This document shows, one piece after another, positions 35,001-47,683 of a stretch of 64,000 nucleotides of DNA (positions are counted from its first letter, which is position 1; each line of letters starts with the position of its first letter). This DNA is from Theobroma cacao. Taxonomy: Eukaryota; Streptophyta; Magnoliopsida; Malvales; Malvaceae. The notes beneath the pieces were generated by a model that made no database searches, had not been told where the DNA came from, and saw only the letters and a list, made by a program, of their open reading frames with translations. Where the stretch lies: contig NC_030855.1 of NCBI RefSeq assembly GCF_000208745.1, positions 787,531-851,530 of the forward strand. The letters run 5' to 3'. The position numbers were made by a program, and so were the translations under genes.

Positions 35001-36163
35001 ACATTCCATGAATTTTACCTCAAAATTTGTGTTAATATTCTAGGTTGTGATCAAGTCATATGTTCAAGTTTCTAACATTTAAATAGACTAGGAGTACTTC
35101 ATGAATGAAGGGGTTTAATTTGAAGTAATAGCTTCAAGTATGGAATAAGAAAAACAAAGATTATGCTGTTTTTTTTTCCTTTTTTTTAATATTTTCTTGT
35201 CTTAGGTTGATTTTATGTCAACACTCTTATTCACTATTTGGTAAATTTGGACACGTGTATTTCTGCAGTAATGTTTGTGAAATGGTTTGGACAGCTATTT
35301 ATTTCAGATGTGCTGAGAGGTAGTTTAATTATTTTTGTTGACTGAGTTGTATTTTCAAAGGTTGGGCGAACTTGTTAAAGAGTCCAACTGGACCTATTTA
35401 TCCCCAAAATTGAGCTTAATTTTGGCATATGGCATGTGGCATGCCGCATTGCCAAAGCTCTTCAAGGAAGAGCACAAGCAAAACCAGAGGCAATGCGACG
35501 AGTAAAGGCCAGATAAATAAGAAGGCTAACCATAATTTAACCAAAAACAAAAATGAAAAAAGAAAGAAAGAAAGATAGTACACATCATGTCATCACTCAT
35601 CAATTAGACATCCCATCGTCACCAACCCAGGGTCCTTGGTCAACTTCATCCACATACGTTGTCCAGTAAAAATCACTCAAGTGTCTCGCATTGCTCGAAA
35701 AGGACAAAAAGACTGCCACGTGCTACCTTACGGGCAATTGCTACTAGAGTTCTCCACCGCCCGCTTGGTGTCGCCTGTACAGCCACAACCACAGCCACCA
35801 CCATTTGCATTTCTCCTGATTCAGAATTCTTATCACATTACTACTGTTGGAAAAGTGTTTGACAAACAACTTTCACCTGGTAAGTTGGACTCACTATAAC
35901 CTTTATTATGAAATATTTTATACGCATCGCTTTTGGATTACAAAGCATTACAAGGACGAATTATAAAGCATTTTAATTCTCATGGTTTTTTTTTTTTTAA
36001 AGAGTGATTTTGGGTTCAACTTTAAGAAATTGTCTGCCACTTGTTCATTGTTACAAAACAGGGTCGGAAGAGAAGCAGCTTCAACATCATCCACTTGTTC
36101 AGTCAACCAATAATTAGCTGCTGTTTTCATTAACCAATTTACATTTGAGAAACAACAAAAACA
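32066..36163. other. Intergenic region shared with unit 2
   Basis: No intact gene is seen. It aligns with about 52950-60640 once the solo LTR and MITE there are removed. The minus-strand frame 32230-32012 (72 codons, containing GSIQCKDFCYYENMLETRRL) has a diverged partner near 52940-53110; I do not recognise it. A module near 34757-34860 (GGGGTCAACTTGA, ACTCAACTAAATTCCAACAAAGATTAG) also occurs at 45856-45960 and 59127-59215. From about 35380 the sequence is the CNL upstream region, with GTCCAACTGG and CTATTTATCCCC before the stub. Confidence 0.55.
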
Positions 36164-36334
36164 ATGGCAAAAGCACTTCTTTCCATGATCCTGGAGCAGC
36201 AGTTGGGTGGTTCGTTCATTCCTCAAGAGATAAAGCATCATGTCGGATTGGCTGTAGGTCTTGAAGAAGAAATCCAAAAACTCACCAGCAACTTTGACGC
36301 CATTCAAGCTGTGCTTGAAGATGCGAAAGGATAA
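36164..36334 (+). pseudogene. Truncated 5' end of a CNL resistance gene
   Basis: It has 56 codons, MAKALLSMILEQQLGG to AVLEDAKG and TAA. This is the Rx N-terminal coiled-coil start of the CNL gene at 60646, to which it is nearly identical apart from one extra Gln and a few substitutions. Homology stops at GAAGATGCG (about 36329), where the NTM1 upstream sequence begins. This is the junction of the tandem duplication, so the rest of this gene never existed here. Confidence 0.88.
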
Positions 36335-38749
36335 ACCAAACAGGGCATGCCTAACCCAAGGCGCGGAGGATAAGGTATACCGATGTGGATGCGGCCCATA
36401 TCCTAAGCTGTTTCCCCACAGACCCCCCAACAGTGTCCCATAACTCTAATCCTACATCCACCACGGAAGAATAACAAGACTCCCAAGGAGCGGAGGACGG
36501 CAATGGAGGCAGCTGGCTCCGATTCCGATGGCAGAGAATTCAGGAACCCACAGGAAATGTGGAGGGAGCAAATTGGAGATGCAGATGAAGGAGATAACCA
36601 TAAGAAGACTCAGTGGTACAGTGAAGGCGTTGCCTACTGGGAAGTAAGTCTTTCTTAACTCTGGTTCTTACATTTGTATGTGGGTACCATTAGCTAACTC
36701 ATAGTATAGTTATTGGATTCTTTGGTTGTGCTAAGAGAAGGGTGTGGAGGCATCGGTAGATGGGGTGTTGGGTGGATTTGGGCAAGTAAATGAGGCAGAT
36801 ATTAAGGGTAGTGAGGTTTTTCTCAATACCCTTTTGCATGAAAGATTCGATGGCGGTGGAAGAAATCACCATCTTGTTGCTCTTGGTACTTCTCTTTCAC
36901 TCTCTGTGTCCTCAACTTTATATTGTTTTTATGAAGTTATATACCCATATATGTTCTGTTGAGGTAGTTTGGTTTATGTTATTATTATTATTTTTTTTAC
37001 ACTAAAAATCAACCTTAGGTTATTATGCGCCATTAAATGTGGAAGTGCAAAGTTGGTGATGGGATCCTACTTCATTAGAATGTAGCATTGGTGGAAAACC
37101 TAATTAACTATAAATTAAACAAAAAACATAGTGGTGACAGCAGAAAGGGATGTTGTGATAGATGAAATTTTGAGTTAAATATCCGCAATTAGTGCTTGAA
37201 ACCGGAAACCAATATAACTTGATAACACAACCATGAAAAGTTTATGTCCCATAATCCCACCCCATAAAAGAAAATAAATAAATAAAGAAGAGAAAGGCAT
37301 GGAAATTTGCATGAATATGCATTTTCTGAATTATTTTGCATGATATCTTCACCAAAAATCAGTCTTAGTAGTGCAAGAAGCATGTCATGCATTAGAGGTG
37401 TTGCTTTGATTTAGAATGCCAGCGTTTTAGGTGTTGCTCTTATTTAGAATGGTATAATGCAATTGAGAATTGGGTTTACTACATGCTATTTTGCTTAATA
37501 AAAAACCATCTTTAAGCAATATTCTTTTTTAAATTTGGGAAGAAGCTTGCTGGGAGTTCTCTCTGTCTCTTAAGGGTTGTGTGCTTGTGGGGGGTGGGGG
37601 ATGGGGCACCCCTGGACCCAATTTGAGGCTGTTGTGAGTGCTCAGAATAAAGGAAAGAAATTTCTGTGTTTAAGATTGAAAAATTACTTTCACATTTCAT
37701 CAGCAGCGAAGATGCTCTATCTTGCTAATATTCTGGAACTTGTTATCTTTTGAAAGGCAAAAATTAGATATGTCTTCAGTATGTTTTATTACTAGGAGAT
37801 TGATTCTTCGACATGATTAGGATCTATAATTGCCTATATATGAAGTTGGTCTTAATACTTGTGAGTTGGTGGACTATACTGGGGCAATTGGTGGACTATA
37901 CTGGGGCAATTGACTGAAATCTTGCGAAGGGGAATTGTAGGGGAAATTATTTAGGAAACTAAGCAGTTGGAGTTTGGCTTTAATATAAAGATATTTAGGT
38001 AACTAAGCAGTAATGGTTTGGCTTTAATATGAAGATAATTAAGTGATTTCCACAAGTTTTATTTTAAGTATTATGATATAAGATGCACTTAAGCACTTGG
38101 CTTTATGATTTGTGCATGTATCCCCTGCTAAAAGAGCTGGGTTTAAATTACCCTCCCCTAATAAAATAAAATAAAACATGAAAATTGATGGTTGTGCCCT
38201 CAAACTTTTGCCTTCATATGGTTTATGTTGGTGGAATTAAAACAAACTCTTTTGATGATCTTAGTGCAGAAGAATCTGGTACATTTTAGGGCTTAGCATA
38301 CTAAATTAAACTATGTCATAATTCTCAAAACACTGCAATGCTGACCTTTATTTCAAGTCCATACATTGAAGCACTAGAAATACCTGCAAATGGTTCTAAA
38401 GCATACTTAAAATATTGCTGCAGTACTGATCTGTTTGGTATTTCATTTTTCTTGATGTTTTTAATTCTAATTGAAAATCATAAATCTAGTTGACATTCTG
38501 AGCTCTTAGTTTCTATGTTAATTTAACATACTGCAGATTGTGGTTCTGGCATAGGGAGAATAACCAAGAATCTTCTCATAAGATATTTTAACGAGGTAAG
38601 GTCATTTTTCTCTTTCTATTAGCATATTTTTAATATTTCTGACATTTACCATCTTTGCAGTTAATTGATAACATGGTTCATAGTGCATAATTCTTACTAC
38701 CTAAAGAATTTCTCTGTTGTATTTGAATGAAAAGCAAAATTGGGTAGTG

Positions 38750-41470
38750 CCTTTTAAAAAATTCATGCAGGACATGAGGAGGGTACCCGTTAATTTCAAG
38801 GTACCTAAACCTTAACCCTATAAAAAATCAAATATCTAAACTCTATTAATTACCTGAATAATTTTGAAAGTTACTACCCTAACCTTAACCTTAACCTTAA
38901 TACATTCCCACTACCCTATAATTACCCTAACTCGTTTAAAAACCCGATTAGATAAAAAATTTATTAAAATGTTCTTCATTGGTACCCAATTACTCAAACC
39001 CGAACCTGTATTCATATACAATAATATTTCTTCTACATAGTACATATAATTAACTACTAATTAAATTAATAAAAACACAAATAATAAAATTTAAATTTAA
39101 ATAATCAAAAACTATAAATTGTTTATAAATGAACATAATATATAATATAAATCAATATTATGTTATTGTTTAATAGTTATTAACTTATATAATAGTAATG
39201 ATATTCTTTATAAATGAATATAATAAATAATATAAAGTATATGTATTAAAAGATATTACAAGTTATATACTATAAAGTGTGTATATATATATTATAATTA
39301 ATAATTTTATAAGTTATAATTTTTATAATGTTAACAAAATATAAAAAGTAAATACATTTATTTTTAAAGTATATATATATATATATTAAAAGTATTTTAG
39401 TGTATATATATAATAGTGATTATATTCTTTATAAATGAATTCAATATATATAAAGTATAGATATTAAAGACATTACAAGTTAATTAATAATCATAGTTTC
39501 ATTAATTAATTTAATTAATTATATGAGTTTGTCCTTTACTACAAGAAATTAAAAAAAATAGTTAAGTTTCAAAACTATTCTAATCTCACAACTTCTTTTT
39601 AGATAATTAAGTTTATATATATCAAAGTATCTATATTATAATTAATAATTTGTAAGTTATAATTTTTGTAATGTTAACACAAAATAGAAAGTAAATATGG
39701 TTATATTTAAAGTGTGTATATATATACACACACACACTAAAAGTGTTTTATTATATGTATAATAATAATTATATTTTTTATAAATGAATCCAATATATAT
39801 AAAGTAAATATATTAAAAGAAATTACAAGGTAATTAATAATCATAGTTTTATGAATTAATTTAATTAATTATATGAGTTTATCCTTAATTATATGAAATT
39901 AAAAAAAATAACTAGGTTTCAAAACTATTCTAATCTCACAACTTCTCTTAAGCTTTGCATATTATAAGTTTATATAAACAAAAGTGTATATATTATAATT
40001 AATAATTTTATATGTTATAATTTTTTTTAATTTTAATACAAAATAGAAAGTAAATATATTTATATTTAAAGTATATATATACTAAAAGTATTAGTATATA
40101 TATAATACAGTAATTATATTTCTTATAAATGAACTCAATATATATAATGTATATATTAAAAAACATTTCAAGTTAATTAATAATTATAGTTTAATAAATT
40201 AATTTAATTAACTATATAGTTTTGTCTTTAATTATATGAAATTAAAAAAAATAGTTAGATTCCAAAACTATTCTAATCTCAAAGACTCTCTTTAAGTATA
40301 TATATTATGAGTTATAATTTTTGTAATATTAATACAAAGTAAAAAGTAACTATATTTATATTAGAAGTATATATATAATAGTAATTATATTCTTTTGTAA
40401 TATGATATGATATTCATATTATTTAAACATAATTAATAATCTAATAATTTTTTAATTGAAATATTTTAATGTAATCACATTAATAATTTGAGTAACCAGA
40501 CTTTTTAATATATTTGTCAGCTTTTAATAAATATATTAATGTTGATTATTTTTAATTTAATCATTTAAATAACAACAAAATATATATAAACAGGTATTGG
40601 GATCGAGTTCGAGGTGGGTACCCGTGTAACTTGAATAGTAACATAATCGGGTTCAGGTAGCGGGTACCCAAGAGGTACTACCCCGAACCTGATATGGGTA
40701 GTGAAATCACTATCCGAACCCGTCCTAAACTTGATTATAGGGTATCTTAATCCGATATAACCNTATATAACAGTAATTATATTTCTTATAAATGAACTCA
40801 ATATATATAATGTATAAATATTTAAAAACATTCCAAGTTAATTAATAATTATAGTTTTATGAATTAATTTAATTAACAATATTGGTTTGTTTTTAATTAT
40901 ATGAAATTAAAAAAAATAAGTTGACAAACTACTTTAATCTCACAATCTCCTTTTAGGTATATATATTATTATGAGGTTATAATTTTTGTAATGTTAACAT
41001 AAAATTGAAAGTAAATATGTTTATATTTGAAGTATATATATAATAGTAATTATATTCTTTTTAATATGATATGATATTCATATTGTTTAAACATAATTAA
41101 TAATCTAATAATTTTTAATTTAAATATATTAATAACATCACATTAATAATTTGACTAACCATATTTTTAATATATTTGTCAGCTTTTAATAAATATATTA
41201 ATGTTGATTTTTTTAATTTAATCATTTAAATAACAACAAAATATATATAAACAGGTATTGGGATCGAGTTCGAGGTGGGTACCCGTGTAACTTGAATAGT
41301 AACATAATCGGGTTCAGGTAGCGGGTACCCAAGAGGTACTACCCCGAACCTGATATGGGTAGTGAAATCACTATCCGAACCCGTCCTAAACTTGATTATA
41401 GGGTATCTTAATCCGATATAACCGGGTTGGATACCTGTGGGTATCTTATAATAGGGTATGCATTGCCATC
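38750..41470. repeat. AT-rich tandem-repeat element in NTM1 intron 3 (copy 2), with an N at 40763
   Basis: It is the same element as in copy 1 without the solo LTR. The TATAATTAATAATTT phrase recurs near 39291, 39637 and 39993, a period of about 350 bases. The block from ACAGGTATTGGGATCGAGTT to CCGATATAACC occurs twice (about 40590-40762 and 41249-41423), apparently identical, and once in copy 1. The first ends exactly at the N. The segment 40764-41248 is a diverged repeat of about 40105-40589. The join at N is probably an assembly seam. Confidence 0.7.
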
Positions 41471-42243
41471 CCTACACATTAATATGTAATTCCAATACAG
41501 TGAACATGATGTGGAACATGGTGGACTTTTTCTTTTTCCTCTCTTTTTCTTTCATCGAATGATATGAATCAGTGACATAGTATTAGTTGGAGCTACTATC
41601 TTAATAAAGCTGCATAGTACTTTGTGATAGCTATGCTTTTGGACCCCTCTTCCCTTTACCATTCTCCAGGTTGATCTACTTGAGCCAGTTTCGCATTTCT
41701 TAGATGCTGCCCGTGAAAGTTTGTCTCAGGAATATTTTGTAGCCTCTGATGCGCACAAAGCAAATAATTCTACTGTGTCTCCCTTCAGGTCATGTACTTC
41801 AAGACTACATTCACACATGGATACATGCTTCTTGATGTCTTGAAGTATTCATAACTATGGTTAAGTCCATGTAAGCTATGTATTTCCAACTTTTCACGTT
41901 TCCCTATATTGCGGATGTAGCCATGTAATTTGCACCTCAAGCAGGCATGTTGTTTGAGTACAATCCTGGGAAAAACTTACAGAAGTTAAGGTAAACATGT
42001 TAAATATGGGTTTGCATCTGGAACTCACATTTGAATCTGGGCAACATAGTCTGTACTCTGTAGGCGGCTGGATTCAAGTAAATTTTTGCAAACAATTATT
42101 TACTCTTTTGTGTGTGTTGGGGTGGGGGGGGTAGGGGACAGCATATGGGCTAGTGAATGAGCCCTTTAAGTTGGTGATATATGTGCTTGTCTTCTTCTGA
42201 TGCTTCTGGCTGTTAAATTTTACTTTATAAAACAGAAATTTGA

Positions 42244-42396
<153 letters not shown>

Positions 42397-44000
42397 TGAG
42401 ACAGAACTTACTTTTTATTTGACATGTTGTGCTGTGTGGAAGTGCATGGAAAGATCAAAATTATGTGTTGAAATTTTCTTGCCTGCTGTCTACTATACAT
42501 TCGAAGTGCCTTGTTCTGATTTTTGAATTATGAACTGTCAGATCATTGCAATGGTATCTCAAATTTTCCTTTTCCAAATTTATTGCTTCTAGCTTTCTCT
42601 CTTGTAACTTCTTTTAAACCTTCTCACAGCTATAGGAATTAAGGTTGTCTAGCGAACATAACATAGCAAACACCGGAAGGATGATATCGTCAAACTCTTT
42701 TTTCTTTTTGTCCTTTCTTTTTGCAATGTGTCGTGTTGTTCATTCTATTCTTCTTCCTGCTAGGTAACTAGCGGATTTGATGGGTTAGTTTGGAGTGTTT
42801 GGGCCCATCCCTAGCACCACAGAAACAAGGCTGGATAATACTTTATAATTCATACAGCTATTTTGCTATCATCCGTTTTCTCACCTTACCAAAGCTTGTG
42901 ACCAAAATTTTGTTGTGCCTTGTGCATTGAAATAAGTTTTAAGAAATGATGGTAGTTTGACTTTTGTCCTTTAAGTTTGTAAATGGTGGGAAATAAAATT
43001 AAATCCAGAAAGTGCCATATTCATTTCATGCCACCTTGAGTCCCTACTCTCCTGCTTCCCTTGCTGCAACCTTTTCTTTTTTTCCAGGTACTGTTGAGCA
43101 TAACTTTTTGCTCTGCCTTCAATGTATTTTCATCAAAATTAAGCAAAACATATTAATAATAAAAAGCTCCAACATGGAAATTCTTGGGCATGTGTATGTG
43201 TATGTAATTTGGAGGCCTGATCTCTAAGTTGTGTCCTGGAAAGACCCTTGTTGAAATTTATTATTCTTGCATATATGATTTAAAAGATTTTAATTTGTTC
43301 AAGTTTTGTTTAAGGCATTCCTCAAACTTTCTTATGTTTTGGTATTCTGTGGTAAATTTTCATAAAGTTGTGTTTTTCTTTTTTGAAATGCCGCATGTCA
43401 TCTCACGTATGAGAAGACATAAAGTTGCTTTTTTGAGCTGATATTACTTTTTAACTTTGTCTTATTATGTAATTATCTGCCCTCTACAACTTTGAAGTAA
43501 CATCATAATTAATAATAATTAAAAGATAAATGGATAAAGGAATTTTTAAGCTCCATTTTCTCGTTCCATTGCTTGATACCAAGGGAAGCAGCAAGTTTTT
43601 GTTTTATGCATTCCTGAAACTTTCTTATTTTTTGGTATCCTGCTGCAAAATTTTCATAAAGTTGCTTTCTAGAGCTGATATTACTGTTTAACTTTGTTTT
43701 ATTATGTATTCATCTGCCCGCTACTGCTTTGAAGTATACTAGTTAATGTCTTAAATGTTTAATTAAGGATAAATGGGTAAAGGAATATTTAATCTCCATT
43801 GTCTTGTTTCATTGCTTGATACCAAGGGAAACAGCCAAAAAGTGTTGAAACTTATAATTCGCAGGTTCAGGGATGAGTTTCATCTACTCAAATGGGTATG
43901 GGGTATAATTTTATTATGCTACCAATTTGGGACACCTTTTGGTAACACTGTCTATGTACAACTTTCTTCAGTGAAAATTCATGAAGGAAAGTTGACCTAG

Positions 44001-44900
44001 TGATGTAGTGCGGATGTAGAAACAATAACAAGAAGTCAACTGCTCATTAGTCTCTTTCAAACCAACCCTAGGGAAAGGTCGTTGAAAGCTGACGTGTACT
44101 CCTCAATGGACATACTATTTTGCTTGAGTGAATGAAATTTCTCATTCAACTCCATTTAATCAGCAGGCAAAAATTGCCTTCTCATCTTCATTTTCATGTG
44201 TTCCCAAGTGTTGATTTTTGGCTTGCCTTGATGTGCTTGCCGCTCTTCAACTCTCTTCTACCATTGAAGTGCAGCCCCTTCAACTTAAGCTTCACAAACA
44301 GCACCTTTCTTTGTTCTGCCATTGGTTTCTACTAAAAATAATTTTCGAAACTATCTTTCTGATCTGAATAATCTTTTGCATGCTTCATTTTCCGGAAGTC
44401 ATCTACCTTAATTCTAACTCCACCACCATTCAAGTCTAGGCATGTAACAATCAGCCTTCCAATCTACCACAAACAGCATTATTTGCTGGTCGAGCATTAT
44501 GAAAGGGGTTTTCATCCTCTCCATATTCAATTTCATCCACAAGACCACCTACCGGTAAACCGAAAGGGTCTGTATTGCCTTGTGGATTCTCCATACAGGC
44601 TCCCATTGGTTCCTGTCACTTTAAATCTTGCACAGCCTGCAACAAATCTTCAATCATACCCTTCAACTCAGCCAGTTCTGTTTGCTGGTCTTGATTTCTT
44701 TTCCACATCCGCTAACAAGTCCTCTACCACGATTAGCCATGGTTTATAAGCTAAAATCCTAGTTCAACTTTAAGATCTCTTCATCTGATACCACTTTGAT
44801 GTAGTATGGAAGTAGAAACAGCAAAAACAAAAGAAAAACAATGACGAAAACCAGAACAAAGGCTAAAATTGATCTTAAGATCAAAGTAGGAACAAGTTAC
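44001..44900 (-). mobile_element. Degenerate LTR retrotransposon with gag remnant (copy 2)
   Basis: Same element as at 18663-19700. TGATGTAGT starts at 44001 and 44797 as LTR remnants, the primer-binding-like TGGTATCAGA is at 44793-44784 (minus strand), and the gag start follows. About 115 bases of the left LTR remnant are missing compared with copy 1. Copy 2 in turn keeps about 60 bases near 44090-44135 (GACGTGTACTCCTCAATGG) that copy 1 lost. It is non-coding today. Confidence 0.7.
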
Positions 44901-45855
44901 AGCAGCTTTTAATTGTAGCCCTTCGATACAAACAACCCCATCTAATCTTAGCCATTCAAACTAATTAAAAATGATCACATGCTAATCACGACACATGACT
45001 AGATAGAAAACATAATTACTAACTTTTAACTAAAGTAAAACATAATAAGATAACCAATTGGAGATAAATTTAAGAATGCTCTTGCATAGCCTAGCCCAAC
45101 AATTAAACTTGCCTAAGGCTTGACTTAACCTAGTACTCAAGTCTCATAATTTGCTTGCATTCAACTCACAAAATACTTGGATTCGATCAGTTTATTGTTG
45201 AGTTATTCTTGAGCTCTAGTGACCAATGGAGTCTAGTTCAAGTGTTTATATTACTCAGTCAAGATAGTTCAAGAGTGTAATCAACTTTTAATTTTTTGAT
45301 ATATTTTAAAATTTCATGTATGTAATACTCGTATAAAACTAAATAATACAAAGCTCAATCAAGCCAGCTTGGAGGTCTCAGACATATGTACCCTCCCAAA
45401 AAATGTTCAAGTTGAGCTTCAGGTCTTAGTTTTGTAATTGAGTCGTGTCATGTTCAAGCTTGTCATTTTGTCAACTTGATTTGGGTCAGTTATGCATCTA
45501 GACTTTAACCAACTCAAACTGACTAAAAAGGTTACTGAATCAATAGTTGAGACAGGGAGAATTCAAAAACAAAGTAATCTGGAATTCTAAATATCCAAAC
45601 TTAACAACCTAAACACCTTTAAATGACAAGTGGGCAGTTATACCCCTTTTGCAGTAAATGCATAATTTCACTTGACTTGTCTTGCATGTGGGGAACTTGT
45701 CAGTGGAGTTGTTCAGTGGCAACATGAGTTTCACTGAGCTATCACTTGTTTGCAGGATTTGTTTTGGATAAAGAAGACCGAAGCATCACCAGATCTGATT
45801 TATACTTCAAGGACCTATTTCGTCGGTGTGGATTGCACCTGTATAAAATAAAGGT

Positions 45856-45960
45856 TATGGCGGTAAAGGGGTCAACTTGACGTAGTTACGCAACTTGGAC
45901 TTACACCATAAAATTCAACCAAATTCCAACAAAGATTAGTTGCCAACCCATCTAGTTGTG
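45856..45960 (+). repeat. Repeat module of about 105 bp, third copy in NTM1 intron 7
   Basis: GGTTATGGCGGTAAAGGGGT and TTCCAACAAAGATTAGTTG match 34757-34860 and 59127-59215. It begins exactly at the exon 7 donor (GTTATGG). In the intergenic copies the same phrase follows TGTGCTAGG. I do not recognise the family. Confidence 0.6.
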
Positions 45961-46623
45961 TCTGTTACACATAACCTTTGACTTGCAACATAACAATCCC
46001 AAGATGACACATCTAAAACTGATAAGTTTATATAGATCATGCACTAATAGCCTCATATGTTGCCATTGTCTTAACAACTAAGTCTCTAAGCAAACATTCA
46101 AAAATTTAGATCTTGAAACGTTAAATTACAAGGTCTAGCTAAAAATCCAATGATAGGTGCGGGCTTTAGACGATGAGAGAGGGCTTCTCCTATTGTGAAG
46201 CCCTCGTTCCATTGACTTTCAGATGTGCCCCAAGAACATAACTTCAGTGAGAGGCGGTGAGTGATCTATATTGTTTGATAAGTTTTAGATATCATATCAT
46301 CTTTTGTATCCTTTTATTCTTATTTGATGTTGCTGAGTTGAATCGATAAGGGTGTGATTTCTAGTTGCATGTTCGAAGTTCCCATTAGAAATGGGGGCAG
46401 GTTTGGTTTGCAATCCCCCCACTTCAGTTTAGGGTTTTCAACTATCATAATGTATCCTTCCTTTTGTTATTGATTTGTTTATTGTTTTGAAAACAGGACC
46501 AGAAAGGACTCCCTGAGGAATTGTTTGCTGTAAAGACGTATGCTTTAACAACTGAAGGGCCAAAGAAGGTTCTTAAGACAAGATCCAAGGCGCAAGCCAA
46601 CAGACCTGGCATCATCAAATGAT

Positions 46624-47448
46624 TTGTTGCCTCTAACTTCTTGCATTGTTGTAGGAGCACTCAAACTTTCTGGTGCTTCCTATGTAATTTATTAGTGTAT
46701 TACCTCAAATTGTTTACTTTATAAGCTCTCTGTGGACAAATTTTGTCCTTTTTCGTTTGAAGCTGTATATATATCTCTGATATACCTTTGAGTTGAATTT
46801 ATAAACATATATACTTAATTTTTTAATTATTGCTTTCATATTTTAATTTTATCTTAAATTTTTATTTTTTTTACTTTTCAAACAAAAATAAAGAGTAAAT
46901 TTTAGTATTCCTTTTTACCAATTCTGTAATCCTTAGCCTAATAATATTTTACACGTATATTTTTGTTCCTATTCGCAAGACCGGCCCTCTCTCATATTTT
47001 TGTGTTATGTTCCAAACGGTGCCGTTTGGCACCTTGTTCCTTACAACCCTAACTATAAATTCATTCTTTTCTCTCTTACTTCGCTTCATTTTTCCCCTTC
47101 TCTCTGAACCGTCGGTGGCTCCCTCTCACATCTCTCTAAACCATCAGTTCATTTCCTCCTCTCTTTCTCTTTCGGCTGGATGTAATGAGAATCTCCCAAC
47201 CCCAGAAAAAGGAAATCAACTTTCTCTCCCTCACACTGCCAGAACCTTCCTTTCACCCTCACAAATCATTCCCCAACCGAACCCATTTCCCAGATCTCTT
47301 TCTTTGTAAGCATTGGATTTTTGTTTTGGTGCTTTTTTGCCTTTTGGTTGTGGTATCCGGTTGCTAGATTAAAAAGTTAGAAATTTTTTTGCTCTCTTCT
47401 GGAGATTTTTGTTGAAAAAGCCCCTCCTTTTGTGAAGATTTCTCTTTT
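46624..47448. other. NTM1 3' flank and distinct upstream region of DC1-PP2 gene B
   Basis: Sequence near 46797-46910 resembles DC1-PP2 intron 2 (28215-28345), so a piece of that repeat lies here. From 46980 the sequence changes to a pyrimidine-rich leader-like stretch with the inverted repeat CCAAACGGTGCCGTTTGG (47011), an ACTATAAATTC box (about 47050) and a GTAAGC donor-like site near 47307. It looks like a promoter with a 5' UTR, or an LTR piece, not found upstream of gene A. The frames at 47007-47309 are Ser/Pro/Leu-rich and have no family match. Confidence 0.45.
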
Positions 47449-47455
47449 TATATAT
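47449..47455 (+). promoter_or_regulatory. Candidate TATA box of DC1-PP2 gene B
   Basis: TATATATAG lies about 235 bases before the ATG at 47684, after a pyrimidine-rich stretch. It differs in sequence and distance from the TATA box of gene A. Confidence 0.35.
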
Positions 47456-47683
47456 AGAGGCCGAAAATTCTCTCCTTAGTATTCGGTCGGCCATTGATTC
47501 TCTCCTTATCAGGGTTATCCTAATTTTCATTGAATAAAAATGAAAAGGAAAGATAGACTTCTAAGATAATAAAAACAAAAATAAAATAATAATAAAAGTG
47601 CATAAAAAAATAGTATCTACAACTTGAGGGAATCTATGTTTAGTTCTCATATGTAGGTTTAAATTTTTTTTTCTTTGTTTGAG

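Noticed and set aside
47007..47309. Plus-strand frame of 100 codons
   Set aside because: Low-complexity Ser/Leu/Pro, leader-like pyrimidine-rich DNA, no match in unit 1.
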